From CAYUWG01 sp964448285 (lineage in GTDB: Bacteria; Bacteroidota; Ignavibacteria; SZUA-365), in contig CAYUWG010000013.1 in assembly GCA_964448285.1 (NCBI GenBank), positions 1 through 64,000 on the forward strand: a stretch of 64,000 bases of DNA, read 5' to 3'. The notes beneath the pieces were generated by a model, which searched no databases, was not told the DNA's origin, and saw only the letters and a list, made by a program, of their open reading frames with translations. Positions 9,819-19,522 of the stretch are shown here, piece after piece. Position numbers and translations under genes: made by a program. Position 1 is the first letter of the stretch, and every line of letters begins with the position of its first letter.

Positions 9819-11245
9819 CACCGTCAAAGAATGTCTGGGAAGCATATAGGCGTTCATATGGCTCGCAGTATTCTGCTATCGTGCGTGCACCTGGTCGAGT
9901 GAATATCATCGGTGAACACACGGATTATAACGGCTTTCCGGTTCTCCCCATTGCTATTGACCGCGGAATTACCATCGCATTCGAGCCAACTTCTGAGCCT
10001 GTATTCGAAGCGCGTAACATGAACAACTGCTTTTCGACTCGAACATTTTCAATCGAAGAAATAGCACATCAGTATCCTCAGGGTGATTGGGGTAATTATC
10101 TCAAAGCAGCATTGCGTGGTTTAATTGATGCTGGTATGATCTCGACTATCGCAATGCGAGGATTTCGAGGAATGGTTCACGGTACAATTCCACCTTCTTC
10201 CGGACTTTCGTCTTCATCAGCTCTTATCGTAGCTTTTGCGCTGTGTACGCTCCATGCAAACGATGCACGTTTCGACAAACGGGAACTTGCTGAGATTCTT
10301 GCGAAAGCTGAGAAGTATGCGGGAATAGAAGGAGGCGGTATGGATCAGGCGATCTCCCTGTTGGCGGAGAAAGATCATGCTCTTCGAATTGACTTTTTTC
10401 CACTTCGAACGAAGCTCGTTTCTATCCCTCCAGGGTGGGTATTTATAGTGTGCGACAGCCTCGTACAGGCATCGAAGACTGAATCTTCTCGTGCCGCGTA
10501 TAACCGACGAGCCGTCGAATGTCGATTGGCAACGGCACTATTGAACAAAAGTATGACAGCTGAGACTGGTGTGAAAATCGAAGCGGAAAGACTTTCTGAT
10601 TTGAATCATGAACAACTCGGAATGACATACGATCAGTATATGACTTTCGGGCGGTTGCATCTTGGATCGAGTAGTTGGAGTCTTTATAAAATAGCTCGGT
10701 CTCTCGGATTGGATGAAAGAGAAACAGAAGAGCGCTATTGTACAGTTACTGACGGATCGATCTTCACTCAACCCGAAGACGGATACATGTTATTCAAGCG
10801 ATTCAAACATGTCATCGACGAGGCGCAAAGAGTAGATGATGCGATAAAGGCATTGGAATCAGGGGATATGAAAACACTTGGATCATTGATGGATGCGTCG
10901 CACGCGAGCTGTCGAAATCTATATTGTATCAGTAGTGTGGAGTTGGATGAGCTTGTCATCATCGGGAAAAGCAACGGTTCGTATGGTTCGAGGCTGACCG
11001 GCGCAGGCTTCGGTGGATGCACAATACATCTCATTCAAGAAGAGAAGAGCAATACATTTATTTCGCAAGTGCTTAATGCTTTCTACACTGCAAAAAGAAT
11101 ACATGCATTCGAACAATCGACTGGAGAAGAATTCCGGGTAGATGATGCTGTCTTCTCGTGTAAACCGGAAATGGGAGCGATGATTGAAAAGCTCGATAGA
11201 CGCGGGCTTTCTTCTATCTCGAGCGTGGTGGAGGGAGGAGGATAG
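9815..11245 (+). CDS. galK: Galactokinase-like GHMP sugar kinase
   Basis: About 476 residues from the ATG at 9815, which forms an ATGA overlap with the upstream stop; a TTG two codons earlier is less likely. The galactokinase signature GRVNIIGEHTDYNGFPV lies near residues 28-44. The GHMP ATP-binding motif PPSSGLSSSSAL is near residue 127, and the C-terminal motif GSRLTGAGFGGCT is near 393. It transfers phosphate to the anomeric hydroxyl of galactose or a derivative. The locus also has an alpha-galactosidase-like gene (23963) that could release galactose. It is longer than E. coli GalK (about 382 residues), closer to GalNAc-kinase/GAL1-type proteins, so an amino- or acidic hexose substrate is possible. 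Confidence 0.82.
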   Translation: MTPSKNVWEAYRRSYGSQYSAIVRAPGRVNIIGEHTDYNGFPVLPIAIDRGITIAFEPTSEPVFEARNMNNCFSTRTFSIEEIAHQYPQGDWGNYLKAALRGLIDAGMISTIAMRGFRGMVHGTIPPSSGLSSSSALIVAFALCTLHANDARFDKRELAEILAKAEKYAGIEGGGMDQAISLLAEKDHALRIDFFPLRTKLVSIPPGWVFIVCDSLVQASKTESSRAAYNRRAVECRLATALLNKSMTAETGVKIEAERLSDLNHEQLGMTYDQYMTFGRLHLGSSSWSLYKIARSLGLDERETEERYCTVTDGSIFTQPEDGYMLFKRFKHVIDEAQRVDDAIKALESGDMKTLGSLMDASHASCRNLYCISSVELDELVIIGKSNGSYGSRLTGAGFGGCTIHLIQEEKSNTFISQVLNAFYTAKRIHAFEQSTGEEFRVDDAVFSCKPEMGAMIEKLDRRGLSSISSVVEGGG

Positions 11246-13074
11246 TGTCACCGGATGACAGGCGGCAATACCTCATTTCGCTTTGTACGGAATGTGGAAA
11301 GCGATACTTCAATGCAGAAACTCGAGTGTGTCTGATCCCGCGGGATACATTGTGGTTTGCGACCGGTTTGGTGTTGAATGGCAGTAAAACAGACCAAGAT
11401 CTTGGGATGTCATTGATCGAAGAATCAAAAAACGAAGACAACTCCCATACACCGGCGACGATGATCGTCGTGTTGCATGCGCTTCGAGACATTCTTTCTG
11501 AAAAAGCAAATGTACATCTTCGATCAGAGATACAGCGGTCGCTCGTTCGTGCTGCACTCGTTGAATGGCACGACGGAAATGTCAATCATCCATTGGGTGC
11601 TTGGTGCACATTGACATGCGGGGGCGAACTATCCGATGAACGTTGGGCGGTAGAACTTGGGTATCAACGATTGAAGCGGTTCCGCTCGATCATTGGTGAC
11701 CGACGGCATAGTAATCTTAGGCAAGCGGAGATGTCTGAGTACAATAGTCTGACATACTCGGCACTCGATATAATCTTCCTTGCGATCATTGCTGAATATG
11801 TTGTTAATCAAGAAACGAAGCATCTCGCTCTTTTCCTAGAGCAACGACTTTGGCTTAACATGGCAATGCAATTCCATGCACCGAGCGGACAGTTCGCAGG
11901 ACCTCACTCACGTTCCTACATCGATGATTCGCATGGTGGCTATTCAGCGATGCACGCTCTTTGGTATCGAATCTTCGATAATGTCCGTCTCGATCCTGAA
12001 ATTCCCAAGACTTATAATCATCCTTCAAATCTGCTTCAAAATGCGATTACTGCTATTACGCCATTGCACATACCTGAGCCGGCGGTCGAGATGGCGTGGA
12101 AAAAGCCCTTTCCATATTCATTCAGAAAACGGACATACGGTGAGTCATATCACGAGAATCATTCTGAAAAGTATTTCGATTCTGAAGTTTATCCCGGCGG
12201 ATGGAGTGAACTAGTGACATACATGACGCCGGAGTATGCACTCGGAACAGCCTCGTTGCCGTACGTAAATGCCGCGCAGTCTGACAGTGTTATTCTAAGA
12301 ATAAAAAACAAGTTCGGCCATCGTTCAATGTTCTCACGTGCAGTGTTTAATGACTCAGTCGCCGGTCAGAAAAACCGTTGCCATGTTACGAAGGGACAGA
12401 TCGATGAAAGCTATCTTTACGAAGAAGGCAGAGTGTTCACAGCCCAGCATAACGGGAAAGCAATCGTTTGCTATCATCCGAAACGTGCGGGACATACCGG
12501 CATCCGGAGTTTTCGCGTGGATATCATTTGCACTTTCGATAAGAGTTTCGAACAGTTGCATATTGGTGATATCGAGATGACACATTATCCTCAAGAGTTT
12601 CATTCATTGGTACCTATCTTCTTTCAGGATTACCAGACATTCTGTGCGATCGTCCCTTTGATGCTTTCGCCCTTGAGTAATCCTGCTATGAAAGTGTGGC
12701 TAAACAATGGATATTTGATAATATCGCTGATTAACTATGATGGGAAAGAAAAGGATTGCACCAGAGATGAACTGACTGCGTGGCGTAATGGATTTATTAT
12801 CAAGGTAGCAGAGTCACGCGAATACACGTCTTTTGATAAATTCAAGGCTTACATAGAAACTACTCGTATCGATGATTTGTGGCAAGACCGCGTGCGGACG
12901 TTGAAGTATCATGATCAAAATAATACCCTCGCACTTTCCTATGATCCATTCGCAGAACGAATTCTTTTATCTACCGTCGATGAAAACGAATGCAAGTACG
13001 ATGGAATGTTTGTCGAATGTGAGGGATTGAATTCGTTTAGACCGCAAACGTTGTTTGGGAGTGAGGCACTGTGA
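11245..13074 (+). CDS. Toroid-like protein of unknown function, cytoplasmic paralogue of the 2191 gene
   Basis: A 609-residue protein starting at a GTG that overlaps the upstream TAG by one base; the spacing leaves no better start. No signal peptide is visible. EMSEYNSLTYSALDI and GQFAGPHSRSY match EFDSPTY and GQYAGGHSRS of the lipoprotein at 2191, and both share a late SFDxF segment. The first half is mostly helical, the second half beta-rich, as in (alpha/alpha)-toroid glycan lyases and hydrolases. Its place between a sugar kinase and the ABC permeases suggests intracellular processing of imported oligosaccharide. Function is not assigned. Confidence 0.65.
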   Translation: MSPDDRRQYLISLCTECGKRYFNAETRVCLIPRDTLWFATGLVLNGSKTDQDLGMSLIEESKNEDNSHTPATMIVVLHALRDILSEKANVHLRSEIQRSLVRAALVEWHDGNVNHPLGAWCTLTCGGELSDERWAVELGYQRLKRFRSIIGDRRHSNLRQAEMSEYNSLTYSALDIIFLAIIAEYVVNQETKHLALFLEQRLWLNMAMQFHAPSGQFAGPHSRSYIDDSHGGYSAMHALWYRIFDNVRLDPEIPKTYNHPSNLLQNAITAITPLHIPEPAVEMAWKKPFPYSFRKRTYGESYHENHSEKYFDSEVYPGGWSELVTYMTPEYALGTASLPYVNAAQSDSVILRIKNKFGHRSMFSRAVFNDSVAGQKNRCHVTKGQIDESYLYEEGRVFTAQHNGKAIVCYHPKRAGHTGIRSFRVDIICTFDKSFEQLHIGDIEMTHYPQEFHSLVPIFFQDYQTFCAIVPLMLSPLSNPAMKVWLNNGYLIISLINYDGKEKDCTRDELTAWRNGFIIKVAESREYTSFDKFKAYIETTRIDDLWQDRVRTLKYHDQNNTLALSYDPFAERILLSTVDENECKYDGMFVECEGLNSFRPQTLFGSEAL

Positions 13075-13973
13075 GGACTCCGAGATCATCAGCAATCGGG
13101 TATGCGTTCGTATCTCCATGGCTTTTCGGATTTCTCCTATTGACAGCGGGACCTATGCTGTATTCCTTATACCTTAGCTTCACCTCAGCATCCCTATTGA
13201 GCCCGCAGCGATGGACAGGTCTTGAGAACTACGAGCAGATGCTTCTCGACGATTCACTCTTCTATGAAAGCCTTTTGAATACCGTGCATTATGTCGGGTT
13301 CTCCGTGCCGCTAGGAATAGTACTTGCGCTCGCGTTAGCCGTATTACTACATCAAAAAGTTCGAGGAATTGCATATTTCAGGACAATGTTCTTTCTCCCG
13401 TCTGTTACGAATATGGTTGCGATTTCTGTATTGTGGTTGTGGATTTTCAATCCTGAATTCGGACTACTCAATTCAGTATTATCGTGGTTCGCTATCGAAG
13501 GACCCCTGTGGCTGCAAAGTGAAGAATGTTCGAAGCCTGCATTGATTCTCATGTCTCTATGGGGGGTAGGAGGAATGATGATCATCTTTCTCGCCGCACT
13601 GCAAGGTGTTCCAAGTGAACTGTACAAGGCAGCAGAACTTGATGGTGCCGGTTCGTGGGCTCGCTTCCGCAAGATTACAATACCAATGATTTCTCCTGCT
13701 CTCTTTTTCAATCTCATTATAGGAATCATCGGAAGTTTTCAAGTATTCACGCAGGCGTTTGTGATGACAGGAGGAGCTCAGCCCGGCAGTGAAGGTGGTC
13801 CGAACAACTCAACGTTGTTTTTCGTGTTGTATCTCTACAAAAAAGCATTTCAGGAATTCAAAATGGGGTATGCTTCCGCTCTCGCTTGGGTACTTTTTGG
13901 AATTGTGGCAGTTCTTACCTTTCTGTTAACCCGAACTACGAAGGGGTGGATTCACTATGAAGCAGCGAGTTAG
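13071..13973 (+). CDS. ABC sugar transporter permease (MalF/UgpA-like)
   Basis: A 300-residue inner-membrane protein with about six hydrophobic segments (first at residues 8-30, PWLFGFLLLTAGPMLYSLYL). The cytoplasmic EAA loop, which contacts the ATPase, reads ELYKAAELDGAGSWARFRKI near residues 183-202. It forms the importer with the next permease and the binding lipoprotein at 14821. The GTG start overlaps the upstream stop by 4 bases. No ATP-binding subunit lies nearby, so a shared MsmX-type ATPase elsewhere in the genome is expected. Confidence 0.9.
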   Translation: MRTPRSSAIGYAFVSPWLFGFLLLTAGPMLYSLYLSFTSASLLSPQRWTGLENYEQMLLDDSLFYESLLNTVHYVGFSVPLGIVLALALAVLLHQKVRGIAYFRTMFFLPSVTNMVAISVLWLWIFNPEFGLLNSVLSWFAIEGPLWLQSEECSKPALILMSLWGVGGMMIIFLAALQGVPSELYKAAELDGAGSWARFRKITIPMISPALFFNLIIGIIGSFQVFTQAFVMTGGAQPGSEGGPNNSTLFFVLYLYKKAFQEFKMGYASALAWVLFGIVAVLTFLLTRTTKGWIHYEAAS

Positions 13974-13976
13974 CTA

Positions 13977-14813
13977 ATGCGCCCGAGCATAAAAGCTATT
14001 CCGACCTACAGCCTTCTAATTGTCTTTGGGTCTGTATTCTCCCTTCCAGTACTTTGGATGTTGTCTTCCTCATTACATGAATTAAAAGATATCTTCGTAC
14101 ACCCGTATCGCTGGATACCGTCCGTACTCCGATTTGAAAATTATGAGCGGGCAGTCACTCTGATGACATTTTTGAGATATCTCATAAACACACTGATTAT
14201 TACAATTCCAACGATCGTATTCACTGTCCTTTCGAGTTCCATAGTTGCGTACGGATTTTCACGATTAAAATTCAAGGGTCGTGACAAACTCTTTGCGCTT
14301 TGTCTTGCTACGATGATGTTACCCGGTCAGGTGACGATGATACCGCTCTATATGGGTTATGCCTCGTTAGGCTGGGTTGATACATACCTTCCGCTGATCA
14401 TCCCAGCATTGTTCGGCTCTCCATTTTATATTTTTCTTCTGCGTCAATTCCTTCTTACAATCCCGAAAGAATATGATGAAGCAGCATTGATGGAGGGAAC
14501 GAGTCGTCTAAGGATATATTGGAGCATCATTTTACCCCAGGCGAAGCCAGCATTGTTGACGGTTGTCATTTTCGCATTCATTGGCTCGTGGAATGACTTC
14601 TACGGCCCTCTAGTGTATATCAACTCACCTGAACTAGCGACACTCACGTTGGGACTCAATATGATGAAGACACAGATACTCGGATCAGGAACCATCGAAT
14701 GGAATGTTATGATGGCGGCGTCGATGCTTATCCTTCTGCCGAACGTCATAATCTTCTTTTTTGCTCAAAAACATTTTGTCACTGGTATCAACATCGGTTC
14801 ATTGAGAGGGTAG
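13977..14813 (+). CDS. ABC sugar transporter permease (MalG/UgpE-like)
   Basis: A 278-residue inner-membrane permease, partner of the preceding gene, from which it is separated by 3 bases. Six hydrophobic segments are visible. The EAA loop is EYDEAALMEGTSRLRIYWSI near residues 164-183, and the C-terminus FVTGINIGSLRG is typical of MalG-like carbohydrate permeases (the family usually ends GxxxGAVKG). Start ATG at 13977. It is followed 7 bases later by the solute-binding lipoprotein gene. Confidence 0.9.
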   Translation: MRPSIKAIPTYSLLIVFGSVFSLPVLWMLSSSLHELKDIFVHPYRWIPSVLRFENYERAVTLMTFLRYLINTLIITIPTIVFTVLSSSIVAYGFSRLKFKGRDKLFALCLATMMLPGQVTMIPLYMGYASLGWVDTYLPLIIPALFGSPFYIFLLRQFLLTIPKEYDEAALMEGTSRLRIYWSIILPQAKPALLTVVIFAFIGSWNDFYGPLVYINSPELATLTLGLNMMKTQILGSGTIEWNVMMAASMLILLPNVIIFFFAQKHFVTGINIGSLRG

Positions 14814-14820
14814 GATCCTA

Positions 14821-16143
14821 ATGGTCAAATATGGTATCGTTACCATTACCTTCAGCTTTCTCGTTTCGTGCGGGCGGAATCATGATGATATTCCCGAAGT
14901 TGTTTATAACTGCTCTGCGAATACTGTGGAAATCGCTTCACTGCAGGAAGAACTTCCAGCATTCGAAAAATCATCGGGAATTCGTATCAAGCTCAGCCCC
15001 TTCAGTGGTGATGAGAAGCTGATTGCGATGATCGCAGCAGGACAAGCTCCAGATATATTCTATACCAACAACACGATGCGCGATCGCTTTGCCTCAGAAG
15101 GACACCTTTTGGATCTAAAATCGATTCCTGAGATGACTTCACTCTTAGAGAAGCTGCGTAAGGTAGATGTCGACCGCAGTACTTCAGTCGATGGAGGAAT
15201 CTATGCTCTTAGCAACTGGACATTCACATCCGGTGTGTACTACAACCGTGCGATATTCGATAGTCTGAAGATCTCATATCCGGATTCATCATGGACATGG
15301 GACGAAATGGTCGAGATTGCAAGGCAGCTTACTGTGGATACGAATGGCGATGGAAAAACGGATCGGTACGGTATTTTTATCGGAAGCCATTTTATAGAGG
15401 CGTTCGAGCAAATGAATCATGCACCAATTCAACGAAACGCATTGTACTTGTCTATTTCCGAGGAGTCACAGGAAGTCTATCAGAAATATATGTCGCTCAT
15501 GAAGGAGGGTATCATGCCCGATCTTCGTCGAGTGCAGGCAATGGGGATGCAGGCTTCGCAGATGCTGGAAAGTGGCCGAGTTGCTATGCTTGTCGAGGCA
15601 GTACCGAACATAGGACTTCAAGAGATGCTGAACATCGATTGGGGTGTTGCTGTACTACCGCGATTCGGTCAAAAAGTCCCACGGTATTTTCGCGCAGGCA
15701 GTGGTGGACTTTCAGTAAGCTTGAAAACGAAAAATATAAGCGCGTCAATACGTACACTTGAGTGGATAATTTCGAAAGCGAGATTCTATCAACCCAATCC
15801 GATACTATCTGAGAGATCATTTGCAGATGAATGGGAGAAAAAGTACCCTCATCTAAAGAACAGGGGAATGCGGGAAGTCTGGCTTGCAAGCGAACGATAC
15901 GACGGTGGGGATGTACGATACTTTGTACGTTTCTCAAGTTGGACATCACAGTCAATACTTGAGCAACTTCAACCAAAGCTCGATCAACTGTGGGCTGGAA
16001 ACCTTATGATTTCTGAGCTGGTCGCATCGGTACCTACCATCAATGCACGAGCGAAGAGAGAACTGGAAGCGGTTCTGTTGAATCCCGGAATCAAACCGTC
16101 GTTCAGGACTGCTATCGAAAGCGAAATTGCACGAAGTCGTTGA
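14821..16143 (+). CDS. ABC sugar-binding lipoprotein
   Basis: A 440-residue periplasmic solute-binding protein of the carbohydrate-uptake family (SBP_bac_1). The signal peptide ends in lipobox LVSC at residues 14-17. Typical family features are AAGQAPDIFYTNN, an aromatic-rich binding cleft (YPDSSWTWDEMVEIARQL), and a calcium-like loop DTNGDGKTDRYG near residues 173-184. It delivers an oligosaccharide to the permeases at 13071 and 13977. It lies directly downstream of them, a less common order than binding protein first. Confidence 0.9.
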   Translation: MVKYGIVTITFSFLVSCGRNHDDIPEVVYNCSANTVEIASLQEELPAFEKSSGIRIKLSPFSGDEKLIAMIAAGQAPDIFYTNNTMRDRFASEGHLLDLKSIPEMTSLLEKLRKVDVDRSTSVDGGIYALSNWTFTSGVYYNRAIFDSLKISYPDSSWTWDEMVEIARQLTVDTNGDGKTDRYGIFIGSHFIEAFEQMNHAPIQRNALYLSISEESQEVYQKYMSLMKEGIMPDLRRVQAMGMQASQMLESGRVAMLVEAVPNIGLQEMLNIDWGVAVLPRFGQKVPRYFRAGSGGLSVSLKTKNISASIRTLEWIISKARFYQPNPILSERSFADEWEKKYPHLKNRGMREVWLASERYDGGDVRYFVRFSSWTSQSILEQLQPKLDQLWAGNLMISELVASVPTINARAKRELEAVLLNPGIKPSFRTAIESEIARSR

Positions 16144-16145
16144 TT

Positions 16146-17480
16146 ATGTTTCGCTTTGACCAGACAGACACTGCGAGCGGTAAAATATTCTACCGTGATG
16201 CGTGCATTGCCGAAATAGAAAATCTGAGGATGGGAAACATACGATTTCGGCTGGAAGGGGAAATATCCATTGGAATGAACGTCCCCGTCAATCTCTTTTG
16301 GCAACAGTATATCAAACATCAGAATCCAGAGAGGAACGCGGGATCGCATGCTAGAATTGAGCATGTAGAAGCCGGTCACATCCTGAAGTTTAAATGCGTT
16401 GGTTCAAACGCGTCCGATGCTTTAGAGAGTGTGTATTATGCAAATGTATCTCTCCGTGATAGCGAGAATATCATATATGATATTGATGCGAGTCTGCGGA
16501 TTCGCCCGGGTTGTGAATGGTTCATAGAGCCTAATCCACATCACGGTGAATTGGAGTTTTGCCAGGTCTGGCCGTACCAAACATTCCCTATAGATTCACG
16601 CGGGCAAAAGCGGTATGACGCATGCTTGATTCGAAGGAATGATACTTGGCAAAGAATCCCCCATCATCACATCGAATCGTCGGACAAGCATAACATCATT
16701 CTCAACAGCGGTGATCAGTTTTGCTGGATTATCGAAGATGAAAATCCTGTGGTTGAAATATTCTCAAGGAACCAAGTATATGCGGGACTTTGCGCATACA
16801 TGTGGGACGGTCACTTTGGATATCGTGCCCCCCTGAACGGTGTACTTAAAGAAGATGATTCGTTTACTGCACGGTTTCGTCTCTATTCAATCGACAGAGT
16901 GGAGGCTTCGTTGAAATCCCGGATGTCCCAGGAAACGTATCCACAAGAGATAGGAAATACACCGATCGTACAAGCGGGGGTCAATACATTTTCTGATACA
17001 CTGATTACTACACGAATACCGTGGAGACATGTATGGCCTTGGACGTACGAGGTGAAAGGGGCGGCTGAATGCTGTCGTGATATATCAGTTGGATACGATG
17101 ATTCAGCTTCGCTTCGCATCACCTCAAGTGGGGGAGAAGCTCGATGGATGGCTACTACATTTGGATCTGCTTTCGGCTTTGCGCCACTCCCAGATAACAC
17201 ACATTATCGATTGAGTGCATGGATAAAGACACATGACATTCGTGGGACAGTTCGCCTGCTTATACGAATACATAGAAAGGATATCGGTGATGTATTCGAT
17301 GTTGAGACATACGATGTATTCTCGTCTATACCGATAGAATCGAGTCTTGAGGACTGGACTATGGTTACCGTCGAAACACCAAGTATTCACCCGGTACCCG
17401 ATCGCTTACATATCATCTTGAGCATGAAAGGTGTTGGGACTGTGTGGTTCGATAATGTGTCGTTAAATATGGTGGAGTAG
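16146..17480 (+). CDS. Beta-rich protein of unknown function with C-terminal carbohydrate-binding-like domain
   Basis: About 444 residues from the ATG at 16146; a TTG at 16140 overlapping the upstream stop is also possible. No signal peptide is seen, so it is probably cytoplasmic, which is odd for a binding module. The last ~170 residues resemble family 4/9-type carbohydrate-binding modules: YRLSAWIKT, a mid-strand W near EDWTMVTV, and the closing VWFDNVSL strand. The first 270 residues are beta-rich with many aromatics and no recognised family. Its place between the transporter and the putative glycosidase suggests a glycan-handling role, not shown directly. Confidence 0.55.
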   Translation: MFRFDQTDTASGKIFYRDACIAEIENLRMGNIRFRLEGEISIGMNVPVNLFWQQYIKHQNPERNAGSHARIEHVEAGHILKFKCVGSNASDALESVYYANVSLRDSENIIYDIDASLRIRPGCEWFIEPNPHHGELEFCQVWPYQTFPIDSRGQKRYDACLIRRNDTWQRIPHHHIESSDKHNIILNSGDQFCWIIEDENPVVEIFSRNQVYAGLCAYMWDGHFGYRAPLNGVLKEDDSFTARFRLYSIDRVEASLKSRMSQETYPQEIGNTPIVQAGVNTFSDTLITTRIPWRHVWPWTYEVKGAAECCRDISVGYDDSASLRITSSGGEARWMATTFGSAFGFAPLPDNTHYRLSAWIKTHDIRGTVRLLIRIHRKDIGDVFDVETYDVFSSIPIESSLEDWTMVTVETPSIHPVPDRLHIILSMKGVGTVWFDNVSLNMVE

Positions 17481-17485
17481 CATCA

Positions 17486-19522
17486 GTGGATCTTCACCGT
17501 CTTCCAACCGGCATGATGATGTGGTCGATCACGGACGAAGTGATAGAAAATCCGTTGACTCGTGCGACGCAGTTCAAGGATATACAAACGGCTGGTTTTG
17601 ACGGTGTAGCGATTTTCGTGCGTTGTAGCCGGTACTCCTGGGATGAGGCGGAAGCGATCGGTGCACAGACACATATTCAGGATATGTGCAGAGAGAAGGG
17701 TATGCATTTGTGGATCGGTGCAGATCCTCGAATGATGAGGCCGTTCGATGAGCGGTGGTCTGGTGCTAATGTGCTTCTATTTGGGAATTGCCCTATGGCA
17801 GGTGATGCCTCGAATCTTGTACAGGTTGTCAATGGCCGTTTTTCCGTGCGATGTGAATATCATCCGCGTCCGGTGCATACGCTTCGCGACTGTGCCGTGG
17901 ATTATTTACCACTCGGTATTACGAAAGTGTACGCCGTAAGGAGGAATAAACAACCTCTCACTGCAACTGATATACAGGATATAACATCCACAGCACATTA
18001 TTTTATCAACGCTCGTGACCGATATGTTGAAGCTCACGGATTTTACGATCATCCAAAGGATGAACGATGGTCCGTTGTCGCTTTTTTCCATTTTGCAACC
18101 AACCATTTCGACTTTTCCAATCCTATTCATCTATCGCATTATGAAAACAGATTGAAAAAGGTGAGCGATGCTGGGTTAAGACCGTATGGCATTCAGTGGG
18201 ATGAACCCGGTTATACATGTATCATGGGAAGTCTTCCATTTACGCCCGTAATCCGGGAAACATTCAGGGATCGAACAACACAACCGTTAAAGGATCTCCT
18301 ATGGAAGCTTGTATTCGAAGTAGATGACGAATCACACATCACGGTTCGCAAGATTTACTATTCGTTAGTGCAGGAAACAGTCGATAACGCCAGAATGCGA
18401 TGCATCACATTCGCACAAACGCTATGGGGCGAAGGATTGATGGAAGGCATACACGATTCGTGGAGATGGGAATCTGCCGATATGAGTGATATGAATCATG
18501 GAAGCCTTGACCTTTGGCGTGCAGGTAAAAACCGCAACGGTGGATACATCGATCTTGGTAGCGTCAACTTATTGCGCGAAGCACAATCGCCCTTTTACAA
18601 AAATCTCGCAACGGTGTTGATTGCAGGAACATCTTTAGCGCGCAACAGCAACCTTCCAGTTGTGTTCAACAATCTTTGGACTTCCGGTGACGATGAAGGA
18701 CGCGGTTGGCAAGTCGAGGTGCTGGCGCATTGCGTCAGGGCAATGGCACTCTTTGGGCACAGATGGATTGCGCATATCTACGGTCCCGCCGGCATCCTTG
18801 GGCAGGAACGATCATTTCTGGGATTACCCGATACTCCCGGTTATCCCACTCATAATACCTGGCTTGCTTTTCCGGAGTGGTTAGAAATTCTGAAAAGACA
18901 TCATTCGGCAATAGCACACCAATTACCCTTCTCGAATCTTCTGGTTGTATTTCCAGTCGAAACGATGTACGCATTAGCGGATGCACGCGCCAACGTTGCC
19001 GCGAGTGATATATTCAATTTGTTGCTTGCGCTGCTCGATTGTAACTACCACGTGGAACTGGCAGCACCGTCGAGCTTAGAGAGAGCTTACTGGCAGGGGG
19101 GTCATTTCTTCTACAATGAACGAGCTTACGACGCAGTTGTCTATCCGTGGCCGAACGTCTTACCGGAGAATTGCAAATTGCTGATTGGTGCCGACTACAG
19201 AAGGATGATCTTCGCGTTTTCCATGCCGCAGAAAACCGTTCAAAACGAACCGGTGCTTATATTCGATAAACCGGAAATGGAGATACAAGCAGTGCTTGAC
19301 AGACTTTCGTCGTTTTCGACACTCCGACCAGTCGCTGTGCCTCAAAACACATGGGTGACTATGACCAACAATGGAGAAGGTACAGTCATCAGTGTGATGC
19401 CTTCGAGGGTAGGAGGATCGTTCAGCGGAGTCATTCAATACGAAGGGAGAGAATACACTATACTTGATGAGCATGGTCTCATTCGGCTATTATTCACGGG
19501 GGACGGCGTTAGGATAATATGA
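17486..19522 (+). CDS. Putative TIM-barrel glycoside hydrolase, family not identified
   Basis: A 678-residue protein with a GTG start five bases after the previous stop. The N-terminal segment (DIQTAGFDGVAIFVRCSRY, then a helix and LWIGADPRM) follows the strand-helix rhythm of a beta/alpha barrel. Acidic residues sit at likely strand ends (GIQWDEPGY, NLWTSGDDEGRGW). A later Rossmann-like portion (NLLVVFPVETMYAL) is reminiscent of beta-galactosidase-trimerisation-type domains. No signal peptide, so action on imported oligosaccharide is likely. It overlaps the lyase gene downstream by 4 bases. The exact family and catalytic residues are not established. Confidence 0.55.
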   Translation: MDLHRLPTGMMMWSITDEVIENPLTRATQFKDIQTAGFDGVAIFVRCSRYSWDEAEAIGAQTHIQDMCREKGMHLWIGADPRMMRPFDERWSGANVLLFGNCPMAGDASNLVQVVNGRFSVRCEYHPRPVHTLRDCAVDYLPLGITKVYAVRRNKQPLTATDIQDITSTAHYFINARDRYVEAHGFYDHPKDERWSVVAFFHFATNHFDFSNPIHLSHYENRLKKVSDAGLRPYGIQWDEPGYTCIMGSLPFTPVIRETFRDRTTQPLKDLLWKLVFEVDDESHITVRKIYYSLVQETVDNARMRCITFAQTLWGEGLMEGIHDSWRWESADMSDMNHGSLDLWRAGKNRNGGYIDLGSVNLLREAQSPFYKNLATVLIAGTSLARNSNLPVVFNNLWTSGDDEGRGWQVEVLAHCVRAMALFGHRWIAHIYGPAGILGQERSFLGLPDTPGYPTHNTWLAFPEWLEILKRHHSAIAHQLPFSNLLVVFPVETMYALADARANVAASDIFNLLLALLDCNYHVELAAPSSLERAYWQGGHFFYNERAYDAVVYPWPNVLPENCKLLIGADYRRMIFAFSMPQKTVQNEPVLIFDKPEMEIQAVLDRLSSFSTLRPVAVPQNTWVTMTNNGEGTVISVMPSRVGGSFSGVIQYEGREYTILDEHGLIRLLFTGDGVRII

